Source: Streptomyces adelaidensis (GTDB lineage: Bacteria; Actinomycetota; Actinomycetes; Streptomycetales; Streptomycetaceae). Taken from it: a DNA stretch of 64,000 nt. A program made the translations under genes and the position numbers. The stretch lies in contig NZ_JAEMUX010000010.1 of the NCBI RefSeq assembly GCF_016598475.1, forward strand, positions 1-64,000, given 5' to 3'. The notes below the pieces were generated by a model that had not been told where the DNA came from, searched no databases, and saw nothing but the letters and a program-made list of their open reading frames with translations. This document shows, piece by piece, positions 1-9,029 of this stretch (its first letter is position 1; every line of letters starts with the position of its first letter).

Positions 1-24
1 GGGAGCCGTTGTCCTGCCGGAGCC

Positions 25-912
25 TCAGAAGCCCCGTAGGACTGCCGCCTTCGTGGCGGCGAACTCCTCGTCCGTGAGGACGCCTTCGCGGTGCAGCTCG
101 CCCAACTCGCGCAGGCGGCGCAGGAGGACGTCGTGATGGTCCGGGGTGGGCGCCGGGCGCCGGGGGTGGTCGTCGTGGTCGGCGGCGACGCGGGTCGACG
201 GGTGGGGGAGACGCGCGGTGACGGCCGTGGCGACGAGGGCCGTCAGGAGGTCGCGGCGAGTGCTGCCCCACAGGTCGAGGGCGAACGGGTCCCGCTCCGG
301 CGGCAGTTTCGAGAACACGGTCTCGCGCGTCACGAACCGCAGGAACCCGTCCTCGTAACCGGAGTTGGGCAACCACTCGACCTGGACCAGATCGCCGATG
401 CCGATGACCCGGGGGCCGGTCGCGCGCTTGACGCGGTCGGAGGTGTCGTTCCAGTCGATCCTGACCTGCGTACCGTCGAACGAGACCGTGCCGTCGCTGG
501 ACCGGACCGACACCGGCACGGGCGGTCCGGGCAGGAGATGGGCCTGTGCGGGCTCCTTCGGCGTCTGTTCGAGCAGCTTCGGGCAGCATGGACTGCCGTA
601 TCTCCTCGGCCACGTACTCGGCGACCGCGCAGCGGTTGAGATCGACCGTCAGCCGGTACGGGTCGGCCGAGTCGGGCAACCGCCCGCCGGTGGGCCTGGA
701 GCATTGGGTCACTGCCCTCGCGGAGCCGCAACCGGAGCCGCCCGCGCTTGCGTTCGGGCTCGTAGACGACACCGGACACCGCTTCCAGGGGCACCGCGAT
801 CTCCCCGTACGTCTGCCGGAACAGCGCCACGGAACGGTGCGGGCCCGGCGTGATCCGGACCGTGCTGCCATCGAAGGCCCAGGTCCCCGTCGCGCTGGAT
901 GATCTCGGCCAT
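25..912 (-). pseudogene. DUF4429 domain protein with SHOCT tail, broken by three +1 frameshifts
   Basis: Read across three frames this is a typical Streptomyces DUF4429 protein. It begins at ATG 912 with MAEIIQRDG, carries two repeats of the DUF4429 beta-rich domain, and ends with a SHOCT-type helix pair containing LTDEEFAATKAAVL. Coding similarity jumps frame at three short runs: CCCC at 885-888, GGG at 692-694 and GGG at 581-583 (plus strand). Each fits one extra base, so start and end return to the same frame. The last ~165 residues, from GTG 519, are intact. Function of the family is unknown; SHOCT domains are linked to oligomerisation. It is either a decayed gene or an intact gene with homopolymer-type sequence errors. 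Confidence 0.75.
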
Positions 913-1181
913 AGGAGGATTCTCGCAGCCGGGTCAACATGAGGACCGGTACTTCACCCCGTGCCCGCCTTGCGCTCAGTGGCCCTGCCGGATGCGTGCC
1001 GTGTTCCGTACGGCACAATTCGCTGTCATCGCAGGGCAGTTGTCCGACCGCACGGCTGTGGTAGTGATCGGACGTACGCACGACGCCCGGCGACGACGGT
1101 GATGACGTCGATGACGGTGACGGCGAATGCCGAGAGACGCGGACGCAGAGGCGGACGCGGCGCGGGAAGGCGGGCTCGGGC

Positions 1182-2462
1182 ATGGCGGTGCAGGAGGCGA
1201 GAGGGGGCATGGGCGCGGGCTCCCATGAAGGCGGGTGCATGTGCGGGGACTGTCCGCACGGGGCGCGCGCGGGACACCGGCGCGCGGTCGCCGAATTCCT
1301 GCTGAAACGGGAGGAGTTCGCGTCCGGGCAGGGGCTGCCCGCAGCCGTCGCACACTCCGCGTCCGCCTCCCGGCAATGGGTCTCGGACGAACTCACCCAG
1401 TCCGCCGCCCTCGTCGCCGAACGCGGCCGGGTCGAGGGCGAGGCCTGGCTCGCCCGGCAGTGGCTGCGCACGGCGGCCGTCGTCTGGATCGGCGTCGTGA
1501 CCCTCCTCCTCGTCCAGGCCCTCACCGCGATCGGCGCCGGCTGGACGGTCTCCCGCACCGCCGGTCTGCTCGCCGCCCTGCTGGTGGGCGCGGCACTCAC
1601 CGGCGCCGCTTATCTGCACCGGGCGCGCGGCGGCGTCCTCGCCCCGGTCATCGGCGAGGACAACCGTCTCTCCACCTCCCGTGCGGTCGCGGCCGGCTGG
1701 GTGCTCTTCGTCGTCTTCGTGGTCCTCGTCCTCGTCGGCCGCCTGGCCGCCGCCTCCGACCACCGTGAACGCGACGCCCTCCTCGCCGGCCTCGACCTCG
1801 CCCGCGGCGCGGGCATCGTGACCGTCCTGGCCGTCGTCTGCGGTATCGCGGTCCTGGTCCGCCGTGTGGTCGGCCTCCGGGTCCTCGGCCAGCGCCTCCA
1901 GAAGGTCCGCGCCCACCGTCCGAGAGCCGCCGACCTGCTGACCGACGACTCGGGCCGAGGCAGCTTCTCGGACATCCAGTACGTGATCATCTGCACCGTC
2001 GCCCTCGCCTTCGCGGCGGTTCGCCTCGCCCGCCGCCCCGACCAGCTCCCCGACCTCCCCTGGGGCCTCGCCCTCCTCGTCCTGGTCTCGGCGGCCACCT
2101 ACGTCGCCGGCAAGTACGCCGAGGGCGGCCGCCCCGTCATCCTCTCCGTCGTCCGCGCCCGCGAGGCCGGCGACCTCGACGCCCCCATCCGCAACGGCGA
2201 CGACATCGAGATCCGCGGCGCGGGCTTCGTCCCACCCGGCGCCCAGACCGCCGACCGCCTCTCCCGCATGGTCGTCCGCATCGGCCCCGTCCACGTCCAC
2301 GTCCCCCTCGTACCCGTGGCCGGCGGCTTCAACAACCCCACCGACGCCGTCCTGACCGTCCCCGTCCCCGCCGACGTCGAACCCGGCAAGGTCGACGTCC
2401 AGGTCGTCACCGCGGCAGGCGTCGAGACCAACCGCTACGCGATCGAGGTCTCGGCGGACTGA
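1182..2462 (+). CDS. polytopic membrane protein with C-terminal IPT/TIG-like domain
   Basis: A 426-residue protein of unrecognised function. The N-terminus (about 1-90) is hydrophilic with a small Cys cluster (GGCMCGDC near 18-25). Roughly six hydrophobic helices follow at about 95-115, 122-142, 162-182, 208-230, 268-285 and 295-312. The last ~100 residues form a beta-rich segment with the spacing of an IPT/TIG immunoglobulin-like fold (GAGFVPPG, then PVPADVEPGKVDVQV). ATG 1182 is used here; ATG 1209 is an alternative. The flanking genes are unrelated and no operon is evident. The membrane topology is seen in the sequence; the IPT assignment is inferred. Confidence 0.75.
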   Translation: MAVQEARGGMGAGSHEGGCMCGDCPHGARAGHRRAVAEFLLKREEFASGQGLPAAVAHSASASRQWVSDELTQSAALVAERGRVEGEAWLARQWLRTAAVVWIGVVTLLLVQALTAIGAGWTVSRTAGLLAALLVGAALTGAAYLHRARGGVLAPVIGEDNRLSTSRAVAAGWVLFVVFVVLVLVGRLAAASDHRERDALLAGLDLARGAGIVTVLAVVCGIAVLVRRVVGLRVLGQRLQKVRAHRPRAADLLTDDSGRGSFSDIQYVIICTVALAFAAVRLARRPDQLPDLPWGLALLVLVSAATYVAGKYAEGGRPVILSVVRAREAGDLDAPIRNGDDIEIRGAGFVPPGAQTADRLSRMVVRIGPVHVHVPLVPVAGGFNNPTDAVLTVPVPADVEPGKVDVQVVTAAGVETNRYAIEVSAD

Positions 2463-2565
2463 ACGGAACGGGGAAGTGGGGACTGGCGTGTCGAAAGGGC
2501 AGGGTCCCGATCGACGTGAGAGTGAAGGCAGCTCACACACCCCAGGACTCAAGGAGCACCCCCTC

Positions 2566-3204
2566 ATGACCACGACCACGACCCCGACCGTGACCGCGGA
2601 TCTGGCCATCTCCCTCGACGGCTACATCGCCGGCACCGACGTCACCCTCGACAACCCGGGAGGCAACGGCGCCGAACCCCTCTTCGAGTGGATCCACAAC
2701 CTCGCGAGCTGGCGGGAGCGCCAGGGCATGACCGGCGGCGAGGAGAACCGCGACTCCGAGCTGATGCGTGAGTGGTTCGACGCCACCGGAGCGGTGATCA
2801 TGGGGCGGATGATGTACGACACGGGCGAGAAGTTCTGGGGCGACAACCCGCCCTTCCACACCCCCGTCTTCGTCCTCACCCACCGCCCCCGCCCGACCCT
2901 GGTCAAAGAGGGCGACACCACCTTCACCTTCGTCCCCGACGGCATCCACAGCGCCCTCACCCAGGCCAAAGCCGCCGCCGGCTCCCGGAACGTCGACATC
3001 GCGGGCGGGGCCGGCACGGTGCAGCAGTACCTCGAAGAGGGCCTCATCGACGAACTCCAGCTCCACATCGTGCCCGCCCTCCTCGGAGCGGGTCTGCGCC
3101 TCTTCGAGGGCCTGGGCCCCGAAGCCGGCCGACGCAACCTCGAACCGGTCAGGACGATCGCCACACCCCTTGCGACCCACCTGAAGTACCGCTTCGTGAA
3201 GTGA
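2566..3204 (+). CDS. dihydrofolate reductase family protein (RibD C-terminal-like)
   Basis: A 212-residue protein of the DHFR/RibD-C reductase superfamily, which binds NADPH. The N-terminus has ADLAISLDGYIAG, then GAVIMGRMMYDTGEKFW, the NADPH-loop-like segment IAGGAGTVQQYLEEGLIDE, and HIVPALLGAGLRLFEGL near the end. The substrate cannot be read from the sequence; many Streptomyces paralogues are stand-alone reductases of unknown role. ATG 2566 is chosen because AAGGAG lies about 10 bases upstream and family similarity begins there; the frame is open further upstream to 2476. Confidence 0.88.
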   Translation: MTTTTTPTVTADLAISLDGYIAGTDVTLDNPGGNGAEPLFEWIHNLASWRERQGMTGGEENRDSELMREWFDATGAVIMGRMMYDTGEKFWGDNPPFHTPVFVLTHRPRPTLVKEGDTTFTFVPDGIHSALTQAKAAAGSRNVDIAGGAGTVQQYLEEGLIDELQLHIVPALLGAGLRLFEGLGPEAGRRNLEPVRTIATPLATHLKYRFVK

Positions 3205-3255
3205 GCCGGCGCGGCTGAGGGGCGGCCTCGGCGGCAGCGGCGCGGTACTGCTGCC

Positions 3256-3318
3256 GGGGGCCGGGGGCCGGGGGCCGGGGGCCGGGGGCCGGGGGCCGGG
3301 GGCCGGGGGCCGGGGGCC
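3256..3318. repeat. nine perfect tandem copies of the heptamer GGGGGCC
   Basis: Nine uninterrupted units of GGGGGCC fill 63 bases of the intergenic region after the reductase gene. All G runs are on the plus strand, so the array could form G-quadruplexes there. No gene covers it. Confidence 0.95.
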
Positions 3319-3354
3319 GAGGACTTGGCGGGGCTGGGGGGCCGAGAGTCTGGC

Positions 3355-3441
3355 GGGGGTCCAGGGGCGCAGCGCCCCTGGCGGGGTGCGGGGCGGAGCC
3401 CCGTGTCGGGTGGGGGGCGAAGGGGCGCAGCCCCTGGGGGT
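3355..3441. repeat. Streptomyces-type palindromic intergenic element
   Basis: The segment contains AGGGGCGCAGCGCCCCT, a palindromic hairpin, then GGGGCGGAGCCCCG and GGGGCGCAGCCCC. This family of GC-rich palindromes recurs between genes in Streptomyces genomes (established, from memory). Here it sits between the DHFR-like gene and doxX and could terminate transcription of the former. The rest of 3205-3613 shows no further gene. Confidence 0.6.
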
Positions 3442-3613
3442 GGGACGGGTAGGGGCGGCGGGGGCGAGAAAAAGGACATTCGGGGCTCAGTCGACCCCTG
3501 GACGAGGCACCCCAACCCGGAAAACACGCCCGCACTATTGAGCGCCCCCACCCTTCCGACCGTATCGTCTGTTGAGGGGTCAACGGCACGGCGGACAAGA
3601 GGCGGCGCAGACC

Positions 3614-4174
3614 ATGACTCACGGCATTCGCACGGACTCCCACACCCCCTACCTCGACGGCGGCCGCGACTGGCGGGACACAGCCACCCGCTACGCCCTG
3701 CTGCCCCTACGCGTCTTCCTCGGCGTCACCTTCATCTACGCAGGCCTGGACAAACTCACCGACAGCGCCTTCATGGCCGACTCCGGATCCGGCTCGATCG
3801 GCGACATGATGAGCGCCGCCCGCGACTCCTCAGCCATCCCAGCCATGATCGACCTGGCCCTCAAGAACCCCGTCGGCTTCGGCTACGCCATCGCCTTCGG
3901 CGAACTGGCCGTCGGCATAGGCATCCTCATCGGCCTCTTCTCCCGCCTCGCCGCCTTCGGGGGCGCCCTGATCTCCCTCAGCCTCTGGCTCACGGTCAGC
4001 TGGTCGGCCTCCCCGTACTACTACGGCAACGACCTCCCGTACTTCATGGCCTGGATCCCCCTGATCCTCGCAGGCGCCCCGGTGCTCTCCCTGGACGCGG
4101 CCATCCGCTCCCGCCGCAGTGGCGGCACTGGCGGCAGCGGCGGCAGCCGCCACCGGGCGGGGGCCTACCGCTGA
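3614..4174 (+). CDS. DoxX family membrane protein
   Basis: A 186-residue protein of the DoxX/DUF417-like family with four membrane helices at about 27-47, 82-104, 108-130 and 140-160. The family hallmark is in the first helix (RVFLGVTFIYAGLDKL), with FGYAIAFGELAVGIGILIG next. DoxX proteins act in the cytoplasmic membrane; some are tied to redox or thiosulfate metabolism, but the role here is unknown. The C-terminus is a Gly/Ser/Arg tail. ATG 3614 follows a purine-rich GAGGCGG; the frame is open upstream to 3572. The gene stands alone. Confidence 0.85.
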   Translation: MTHGIRTDSHTPYLDGGRDWRDTATRYALLPLRVFLGVTFIYAGLDKLTDSAFMADSGSGSIGDMMSAARDSSAIPAMIDLALKNPVGFGYAIAFGELAVGIGILIGLFSRLAAFGGALISLSLWLTVSWSASPYYYGNDLPYFMAWIPLILAGAPVLSLDAAIRSRRSGGTGGSGGSRHRAGAYR

Positions 4175-4698
4175 GCCCCACCACCCACCACGGCTCAGCC
4201 ACTCCCGGCTGAGCCCGCCCGGGCCCGCGCCTGACCCGGCCCCGCAGCCGAGGTCAGGACCGCAGGTCCGGCAGCCCGACGCCGAGCGCCGCCGACCTGC
4301 GCCTCGGGCTGGGCAGCGGAACCGTGCGGTTGGCGGCGAACTCCGGCTGCCGCACATGTTCGCCGAGGTCACCAGCTCCCTGGGCTCGACCGCCGTGAGC
4401 CCCGGTTGCGCCCGGCGACCGCCGTACCGAACTCCCCGGCCATCTCCCGCACCGCCCGCTCGAACTCACACACCGCAGCCACCGAGATGTCGCCCTCCAG
4501 AGCTATCTGAGCAGGTCTCGGAACAGCGGCCTCGGCGGCCTCGGGGTGAGCGTCTCCGTGAGCGCGCCTTGCGCAGGCCCCCTTGCTCGGCCGGCCGGGC
4601 TGGTAGCAACGTCGGCTCAGCCATCGTCCGGTCATCGTGCGAAGCGCCTTAACGGCTCTCTGTTCAGTTATGTGCCCTTCCGGCGACGTTCTCGCAGG
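4175..4698 (-). other. gene-poor stretch with possible decayed coding remnant
   Basis: No convincing intact gene lies here. On the minus strand two short frames look protein-like: around 4380-4510 (IALEGDISVAAVCEFERAV) and 4254-4370 (HVRQPEFAANRTVPLPSP). They are offset by one frame and could be the tail of one shifted gene. I could not recognise a family. Confidence 0.25.
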
Positions 4699-5043
4699 TC
4701 ACCGCCGCTTACCCGGCTCGTCGCCACGACCGTCCGCCGCCTGCCCGGCCCGCCTCGCCGGTCCCGCCTGGTCGGCTGCTCCCGCCCATCCCGCCCATCC
4801 CGCCGACGCGGTCGGCCCGGCCGGCGAGGTGGGCGAGGCCCGTCCGGATGTCCGGCGGCCTCGTATCGCGTGGTTCAAGAACGCCACCGCTCCCGCGAGT
4901 CCCAGCCCCGCGACGACGAGCGGTATCACCGCGAACCAAGGGGTCTCCCACGCATCGCCCGCGTCACCGAGGTAGACGACACCGGTGAGGGTGAGGAAGA
5001 AGCCGACGACGAGCTTGCCCGGCTGGAACTCATGACGTGGCAC
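4699..5043 (-). CDS. small two-helix membrane protein coupled to the PspC/LiaF-like gene
   Basis: A 114-residue protein with two membrane segments (about 9-29 and 38-58), followed by a disordered Gly/Ala/Pro tail with imperfect GWAGWAGA repeats. It starts at GTG 5043, 14 bases inside the end of the upstream PspC gene, so the two are probably translationally coupled. The position suggests an accessory membrane component of the PspC stress module. No named family was recognised. Confidence 0.7.
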   Translation of the reverse strand: MPRHEFQPGKLVVGFFLTLTGVVYLGDAGDAWETPWFAVIPLVVAGLGLAGAVAFLNHAIRGRRTSGRASPTSPAGPTASAGWAGWAGAADQAGPARRAGQAADGRGDEPGKRR

Positions 5044-6517
5044 GGGCCACCTCCGCCTGTCCCAGACCCACTTCCAGGTCGATGGTGATCGTGCCGCCGC
5101 TCCCCGAGCCCTTCGCCGGGGACAGCGTCAGCCGATCGCTCTTGTCCGGTGCCACATCCAGGTCCTCCTGATCGTCGCCCGGCAACTGGATGTCACCGAG
5201 ACCCACTTCGATGTCGAGCCGCACGGTGACGTCCGGCGGAACCACCACCTTCACCTTGCCCGCCCCCACCTCCACGCTCGTGGCCAGCGTCTCTCCCTCC
5301 GACACATCCACCTTGGACAGATCCAGCGTGCCCACACCGGTACCCAGCTCGTACCGGGCCGCCACGCTCTGTGCGTTCCGGGGTGTCCACTCCGTACGGG
5401 CCCAGTCGGTGGTGATGTTCGCCGGGAGCGCCGCCGTGCACGCCAGGAGCCCCGCAGCTACCACGGCCAGGAAGATCGACCCCGCTCCCGTACGCCCCAG
5501 GAACGCGCTCACGGCTATGCCCAGGCCGAATACGGCCAGTGCGCAGGCCAGACCGGTCTGCAGGCTCGCGGCCAGCGCGCGGTCCTCCCAGGTCGCGCTG
5601 GTGCCGACGCCGCCGGCGAGCAGCGCGAGGAGGAAGACCCAGCCGCCTATCCAGCGCGGCCCGCGCGGCTTCGGCTCGCGCACGGTGCGTAGGTCCTGGC
5701 GGAAGGGCATACCCCGGGCGATGTTGATCGCCGCCGCGACGTCCCGGTCCCGGGTCTCCCACGGCCCCCACAGATAGCCCGTGCCGCCGACATGTGTCCC
5801 GTCCTTGACTATCGGGTCGCGCCACCAGGAAGGGGAGAAGGCGGCCACGGGTGGCGCCTGGGCCTCCGGCGGGGCGTCGGCCACGGCCTGGGCGGCCAGC
5901 GGATCGGGGTCGGGGGCGCCGCGCTGCTGCGACCAGTACCCCGCGCCGGCCAGGAGCAGGGAGAGGACCACGGAGAAGGTCAGGACGGTGCTGTTGCCCA
6001 GCAGGCTGAGGAACACTCCGCAGCCGACCAGGGCGAAGAGCACAGCCGTCAGGGCATGGCCGTCCACCCGGCCGGTCAGCAGCTTGCGTACCTCGTTCTC
6101 GTCGTCGTCGTACGGCACGAACAGCCAGGCGAAGCCGTAGAAGATGAGGCCGAGGCCGCCGGTCGCGGCGAGCACCGCGAGCACCACCCGGAAGATCACC
6201 GGGTCCATGTCGCACTGCCGCCCGAGCCCCGCGCAGACACCGCCCAACATCTTGTACCGCCGGTCACGGCGGAACTTGTGCGGAGTGGTGGGGGCGCCGA
6301 CGGGATGGTCGGGGGAGGGCTGACCGGCGGCTCCGGCCGGGTGGCCGGCCGTGGCCGCTTGATCCGCGGACGCCCCCGCGCCCCCGCCCTCGTGCGCGCG
6401 CGGCTTCCTTGCCGTGCCCGGTGGGGGCACGGCGTCCTGCGGCTCGGTGGTGGGCCGCCGGGAGGCCGGACCCGAGCTGGGGCCCGGATCCGGTGCCGCG
6501 TGCTGGTGATCCGTCAT
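5030..6517 (-). CDS. PspC domain membrane protein with LiaF-like C-terminal domain
   Basis: A 495-residue protein. The N-terminal ~90 residues are disordered, rich in Pro/Gly/Ala. A PspC domain follows at about 100-165 (KMLGGVCAGLGRQ, then AWLFVPYDDD). More membrane helices lie in the middle (about 180-225 and 315-385). The C-terminal ~110 residues alternate Val/Gly/Asp (VEVGAGKVKVVVPPDVTVRL, LEVGLGQAEV), typical of the beta-helical LiaF/DUF4097-type domain. It diverges from a PspC-type sensor kinase and LuxR regulator across 166 bases, so it is probably a target or modulator of that envelope-stress pair. ATG 6517 is preferred over upstream in-frame starts because the codons above it look untranslated. 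Confidence 0.85.
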   Translation of the reverse strand: MTDHQHAAPDPGPSSGPASRRPTTEPQDAVPPPGTARKPRAHEGGGAGASADQAATAGHPAGAAGQPSPDHPVGAPTTPHKFRRDRRYKMLGGVCAGLGRQCDMDPVIFRVVLAVLAATGGLGLIFYGFAWLFVPYDDDENEVRKLLTGRVDGHALTAVLFALVGCGVFLSLLGNSTVLTFSVVLSLLLAGAGYWSQQRGAPDPDPLAAQAVADAPPEAQAPPVAAFSPSWWRDPIVKDGTHVGGTGYLWGPWETRDRDVAAAINIARGMPFRQDLRTVREPKPRGPRWIGGWVFLLALLAGGVGTSATWEDRALAASLQTGLACALAVFGLGIAVSAFLGRTGAGSIFLAVVAAGLLACTAALPANITTDWARTEWTPRNAQSVAARYELGTGVGTLDLSKVDVSEGETLATSVEVGAGKVKVVVPPDVTVRLDIEVGLGDIQLPGDDQEDLDVAPDKSDRLTLSPAKGSGSGGTITIDLEVGLGQAEVARATS

Positions 6518-6683
6518 GCGTCCATCGTGACGGTCGAGCCGGTCCGATGGCAGTCGGGATAACCCTGGTCGAACCCTGATATCGGCCCGGGGATGTGTTC
6601 GATCACGGATGAGCCGAAGATCAGGGGCGCCTCGGGGGTCGACCCTGATGCCTCGATCCGCCGTGCGTGTGAATATCGATGGC

Positions 6684-7973
6684 ATGCCGGAAGCCGCAGC
6701 ACTGCCAGTCGACACTCCGCGGCCCCCGCGCAAGCTCTACCGCAGCAGCGACGGACGCTGGCTCGGAGGCGTGGCGCGAGGGCTCGCCGGACATCTCGGG
6801 CTGCCCGTGACCTGGGTGCGGCTCGTGTTCGCCGGCCTGTTCCTGGCGGACGGCCTCGGCGCCCTGGTGTACGCGGCCTTCTGGTTCTTCGTCCCGCTAG
6901 GCGTGGGCGGCGTCGACAGCCAGCGGCCCCCGGCCATCGCCACCGAGAGCTCACCCGACGGCCGCCGCAGACTGGTGGCCCGCAAGCCCGACCGGGGCCA
7001 GATAGTCGCCCTGCTCCTCATGGTCGTCGTGGCCATGGTCTTCGTCGGCAGTGTGGACCTCGGGCAGGGTGTCAGGGCGTATCTCTGGCCGACCGTGCTC
7101 GTCGCCGCCGGCGTGGCCCTGGTCTGGCGCCAGGCTGACAACGCCCGACGGGCCCGCTGGGCCGAGGTCGGCCGCCGTCGGCGCACGATCACGCTGCTCC
7201 GCTCCGTGGCCGGCGTCCTGCTGGTCACGGCGGGTGTCTCCGGGATATTCGTCCTACAGGGCTCCGCCGACCACCTCGGCTCGGTGCTGCAGGCGGCGCT
7301 CGCGGTCCTCGTCGGCATAACGCTGCTCGCCGGCCCGTACCTCGTCCGTATGACCCAGGACCTCTCCGAGGAGCGCCTCATGCGCATCCGCGCCCAGGAA
7401 CGGGCGGAGGTCGCGGCCCACGTCCACGACTCGGTGCTGCACACGCTGACGCTGATACAGCGAAACGCGGACAAGCCGAACGAAGTCCGCCGCCTCGCCC
7501 GCGCCCAGGAGCGCGACCTGCGCAACTGGCTGTACAAACCGGAGGGCACCGGCAAGGACGAGGACGACGAGCCCGGCACCCTCGCCGAGGCTGTGCGGCG
7601 CAACGCGGCGGAGGTCGAGGACAAGCACGGCGTCCCCCTAGAGGTGGTCGTCGTCGGCGACTGCCCCCTCGACGAGGGACTGACCGCGCAGATGCAGGCC
7701 GCGCGCGAGGCAATGGTGAACGCAGCCAAGTACGGTGGCGAGGGCGGCGCCGTACAGGTCTTCGCCGAGGTCGAGGGCAGGACGGTCTTCGTGTCCGTCC
7801 GTGACCGCGGCCCCGGCTTCGACCTCGACGCGATACCCGCCGACCGCATGGGCGTCAGAGAATCGATCATCGGCCGCATGGAGCGCCACGGCGGCACGGC
7901 GCGACTCCGCGCCGTACCGGACGGCGGCACGGAGGTCGAGTTGGAGATGGAGAGGGCGGAGACGACGTCATGA
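6684..7973 (+). CDS. PspC-type sensor histidine kinase
   Basis: A 429-residue membrane kinase. It has a PspC domain at about 15-72 (GRWLGGVARGLAGHLGL), further membrane helices at about 105-165 and 175-235, a LuxR-partner type phosphoacceptor segment AAHVHDSVLHTL with His248 as the likely site, and a HATPase domain with N-box NAAKYGG and G-box DRGPGFD. It is predicted to sense membrane state through PspC and phosphorylate the next gene's product. The stop overlaps that start (ATGA at 7970-7973), so they are co-translated. ATG 6684 is chosen, with ATG 6648 as an alternative. Confidence 0.9.
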   Translation: MPEAAALPVDTPRPPRKLYRSSDGRWLGGVARGLAGHLGLPVTWVRLVFAGLFLADGLGALVYAAFWFFVPLGVGGVDSQRPPAIATESSPDGRRRLVARKPDRGQIVALLLMVVVAMVFVGSVDLGQGVRAYLWPTVLVAAGVALVWRQADNARRARWAEVGRRRRTITLLRSVAGVLLVTAGVSGIFVLQGSADHLGSVLQAALAVLVGITLLAGPYLVRMTQDLSEERLMRIRAQERAEVAAHVHDSVLHTLTLIQRNADKPNEVRRLARAQERDLRNWLYKPEGTGKDEDDEPGTLAEAVRRNAAEVEDKHGVPLEVVVVGDCPLDEGLTAQMQAAREAMVNAAKYGGEGGAVQVFAEVEGRTVFVSVRDRGPGFDLDAIPADRMGVRESIIGRMERHGGTARLRAVPDGGTEVELEMERAETTS

Positions 7974-8857
7974 GCGACGCGAACGGGGCGAAAGACCCAG
8001 CCGTGCAAGGCGGTTCGGGCACTGGTCCGACCGGTGACCAGGGAGGTCCGGCCGCGCGGGACACCGGCTCGGTTGAAGGCGGGCCCCCCAAGTCCGGCCA
8101 GCCCAAAGAGTCCGGCCGACCCGATGAGCCCAACGAGACCGCCGCGCCCGGCGATTCCGGAGCAGCGGCCTCGGGAGCCGGTGTCTCCGGGCCCGGGCGG
8201 CATGTCCGGGTCGTCCTCGTCGACGATCACCGTATGTTCCGTACGGGAGTCCAGGCCGAGATCGGGCAGACGGACCGTACGGGAGTGGAAGTCGTCGGGG
8301 AGGCACCCGATGTGGACCAGGCGGTGTCGGTGATCACGAGCACGCGGCCCGAGGTGGTGCTCCTCGATGTCCATCTGCCCGGTGGTGGTGGCGTCGAAGT
8401 CCTGCGCCGCTGCTCGGCGTTGATGGCGGACGCCGAGCAGCCCGTCCGTTTCCTCGCCCTGTCCGTGTCGGACGCGGCGGAGGACGTGATCGGGGTGATC
8501 CGTGGCGGCGCGCGCGGCTATGTCACCAAGACGATCACCGGGTCCGACCTCGTCCACTCCATCTTCCGGGTCCAGGACGGCGACGCGGTCTTCTCCCCGC
8601 GCCTGGCCGGCTTCGTCCTCGACGCCTTCGCCTCCACCGACGCCCCGCCCGTCGACGAGGACCTCGACCGCCTCACCCAGCGCGAGCGCGAGGTTCTGCG
8701 CCTCATCGCCCGTGGCTATGCGTACAAGGAGATCGCCAAGCAGCTCTACATCTCCGTGAAGACGGTGGAGTCCCATGTCTCCGCCGTACTACGGAAGTTG
8801 CAGCTCTCCAACCGGCACGAGCTGACGAGATGGGCGACGGCACGACGCCTGGTGTGA
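7970..8857 (+). CDS. LuxR/NarL-family response regulator
   Basis: A 295-residue regulator with an unusual 75-residue disordered N-terminus (Gly/Pro/Ala/Ser rich) before a receiver domain at about 79-200. The acidic pocket is VDD, the phospho-acceptor Asp133 lies in LLDVHLPGG, and the conserved Lys is in YVTKTI. A LuxR HTH fills about 228-290 (LTQREREVLRLIARGYAYKEI, VKTVESHVSAVLRKL). It is the cognate partner of the overlapping PspC kinase. The start is fixed by the ATGA overlap. Confidence 0.93.
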   Translation: MSDANGAKDPAVQGGSGTGPTGDQGGPAARDTGSVEGGPPKSGQPKESGRPDEPNETAAPGDSGAAASGAGVSGPGRHVRVVLVDDHRMFRTGVQAEIGQTDRTGVEVVGEAPDVDQAVSVITSTRPEVVLLDVHLPGGGGVEVLRRCSALMADAEQPVRFLALSVSDAAEDVIGVIRGGARGYVTKTITGSDLVHSIFRVQDGDAVFSPRLAGFVLDAFASTDAPPVDEDLDRLTQREREVLRLIARGYAYKEIAKQLYISVKTVESHVSAVLRKLQLSNRHELTRWATARRLV

Positions 8858-9029
8858 CCGCCGCCCCGGGGGCTCAAGTGGGGGAAAGGTGGCCATGGCG
8901 ACCTCGGTGGACTTGGCCATGGCGACCCGCATCAGTTCCTCGGGGTCGCCGCGATCACGGCGTCCGGCCCCACGCACACTGCCCCACGCCAACCGCCCCC
9001 CGTAAATCGTCGCGCTCAGACCTCCCCGC

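Noticed and set aside
1026..2609. Long minus-strand frame opposite the 1182-2462 membrane protein
   Set aside because: Acidic Asp/Glu/Gly-rich translation without domains; the plus strand encodes coherent membrane helices.
4254..4635. Intact small gene on the minus strand
   Set aside because: Protein-like pieces are in two frames without ribosome site or known family, so it is listed only as a possible remnant.
8789..8992. Short minus-strand frame with a protein-like piece (DPEELMRVAMAKS)
   Set aside because: It overlaps the end of the response regulator gene, has no ribosome site and no recognisable family; evidence is too thin.
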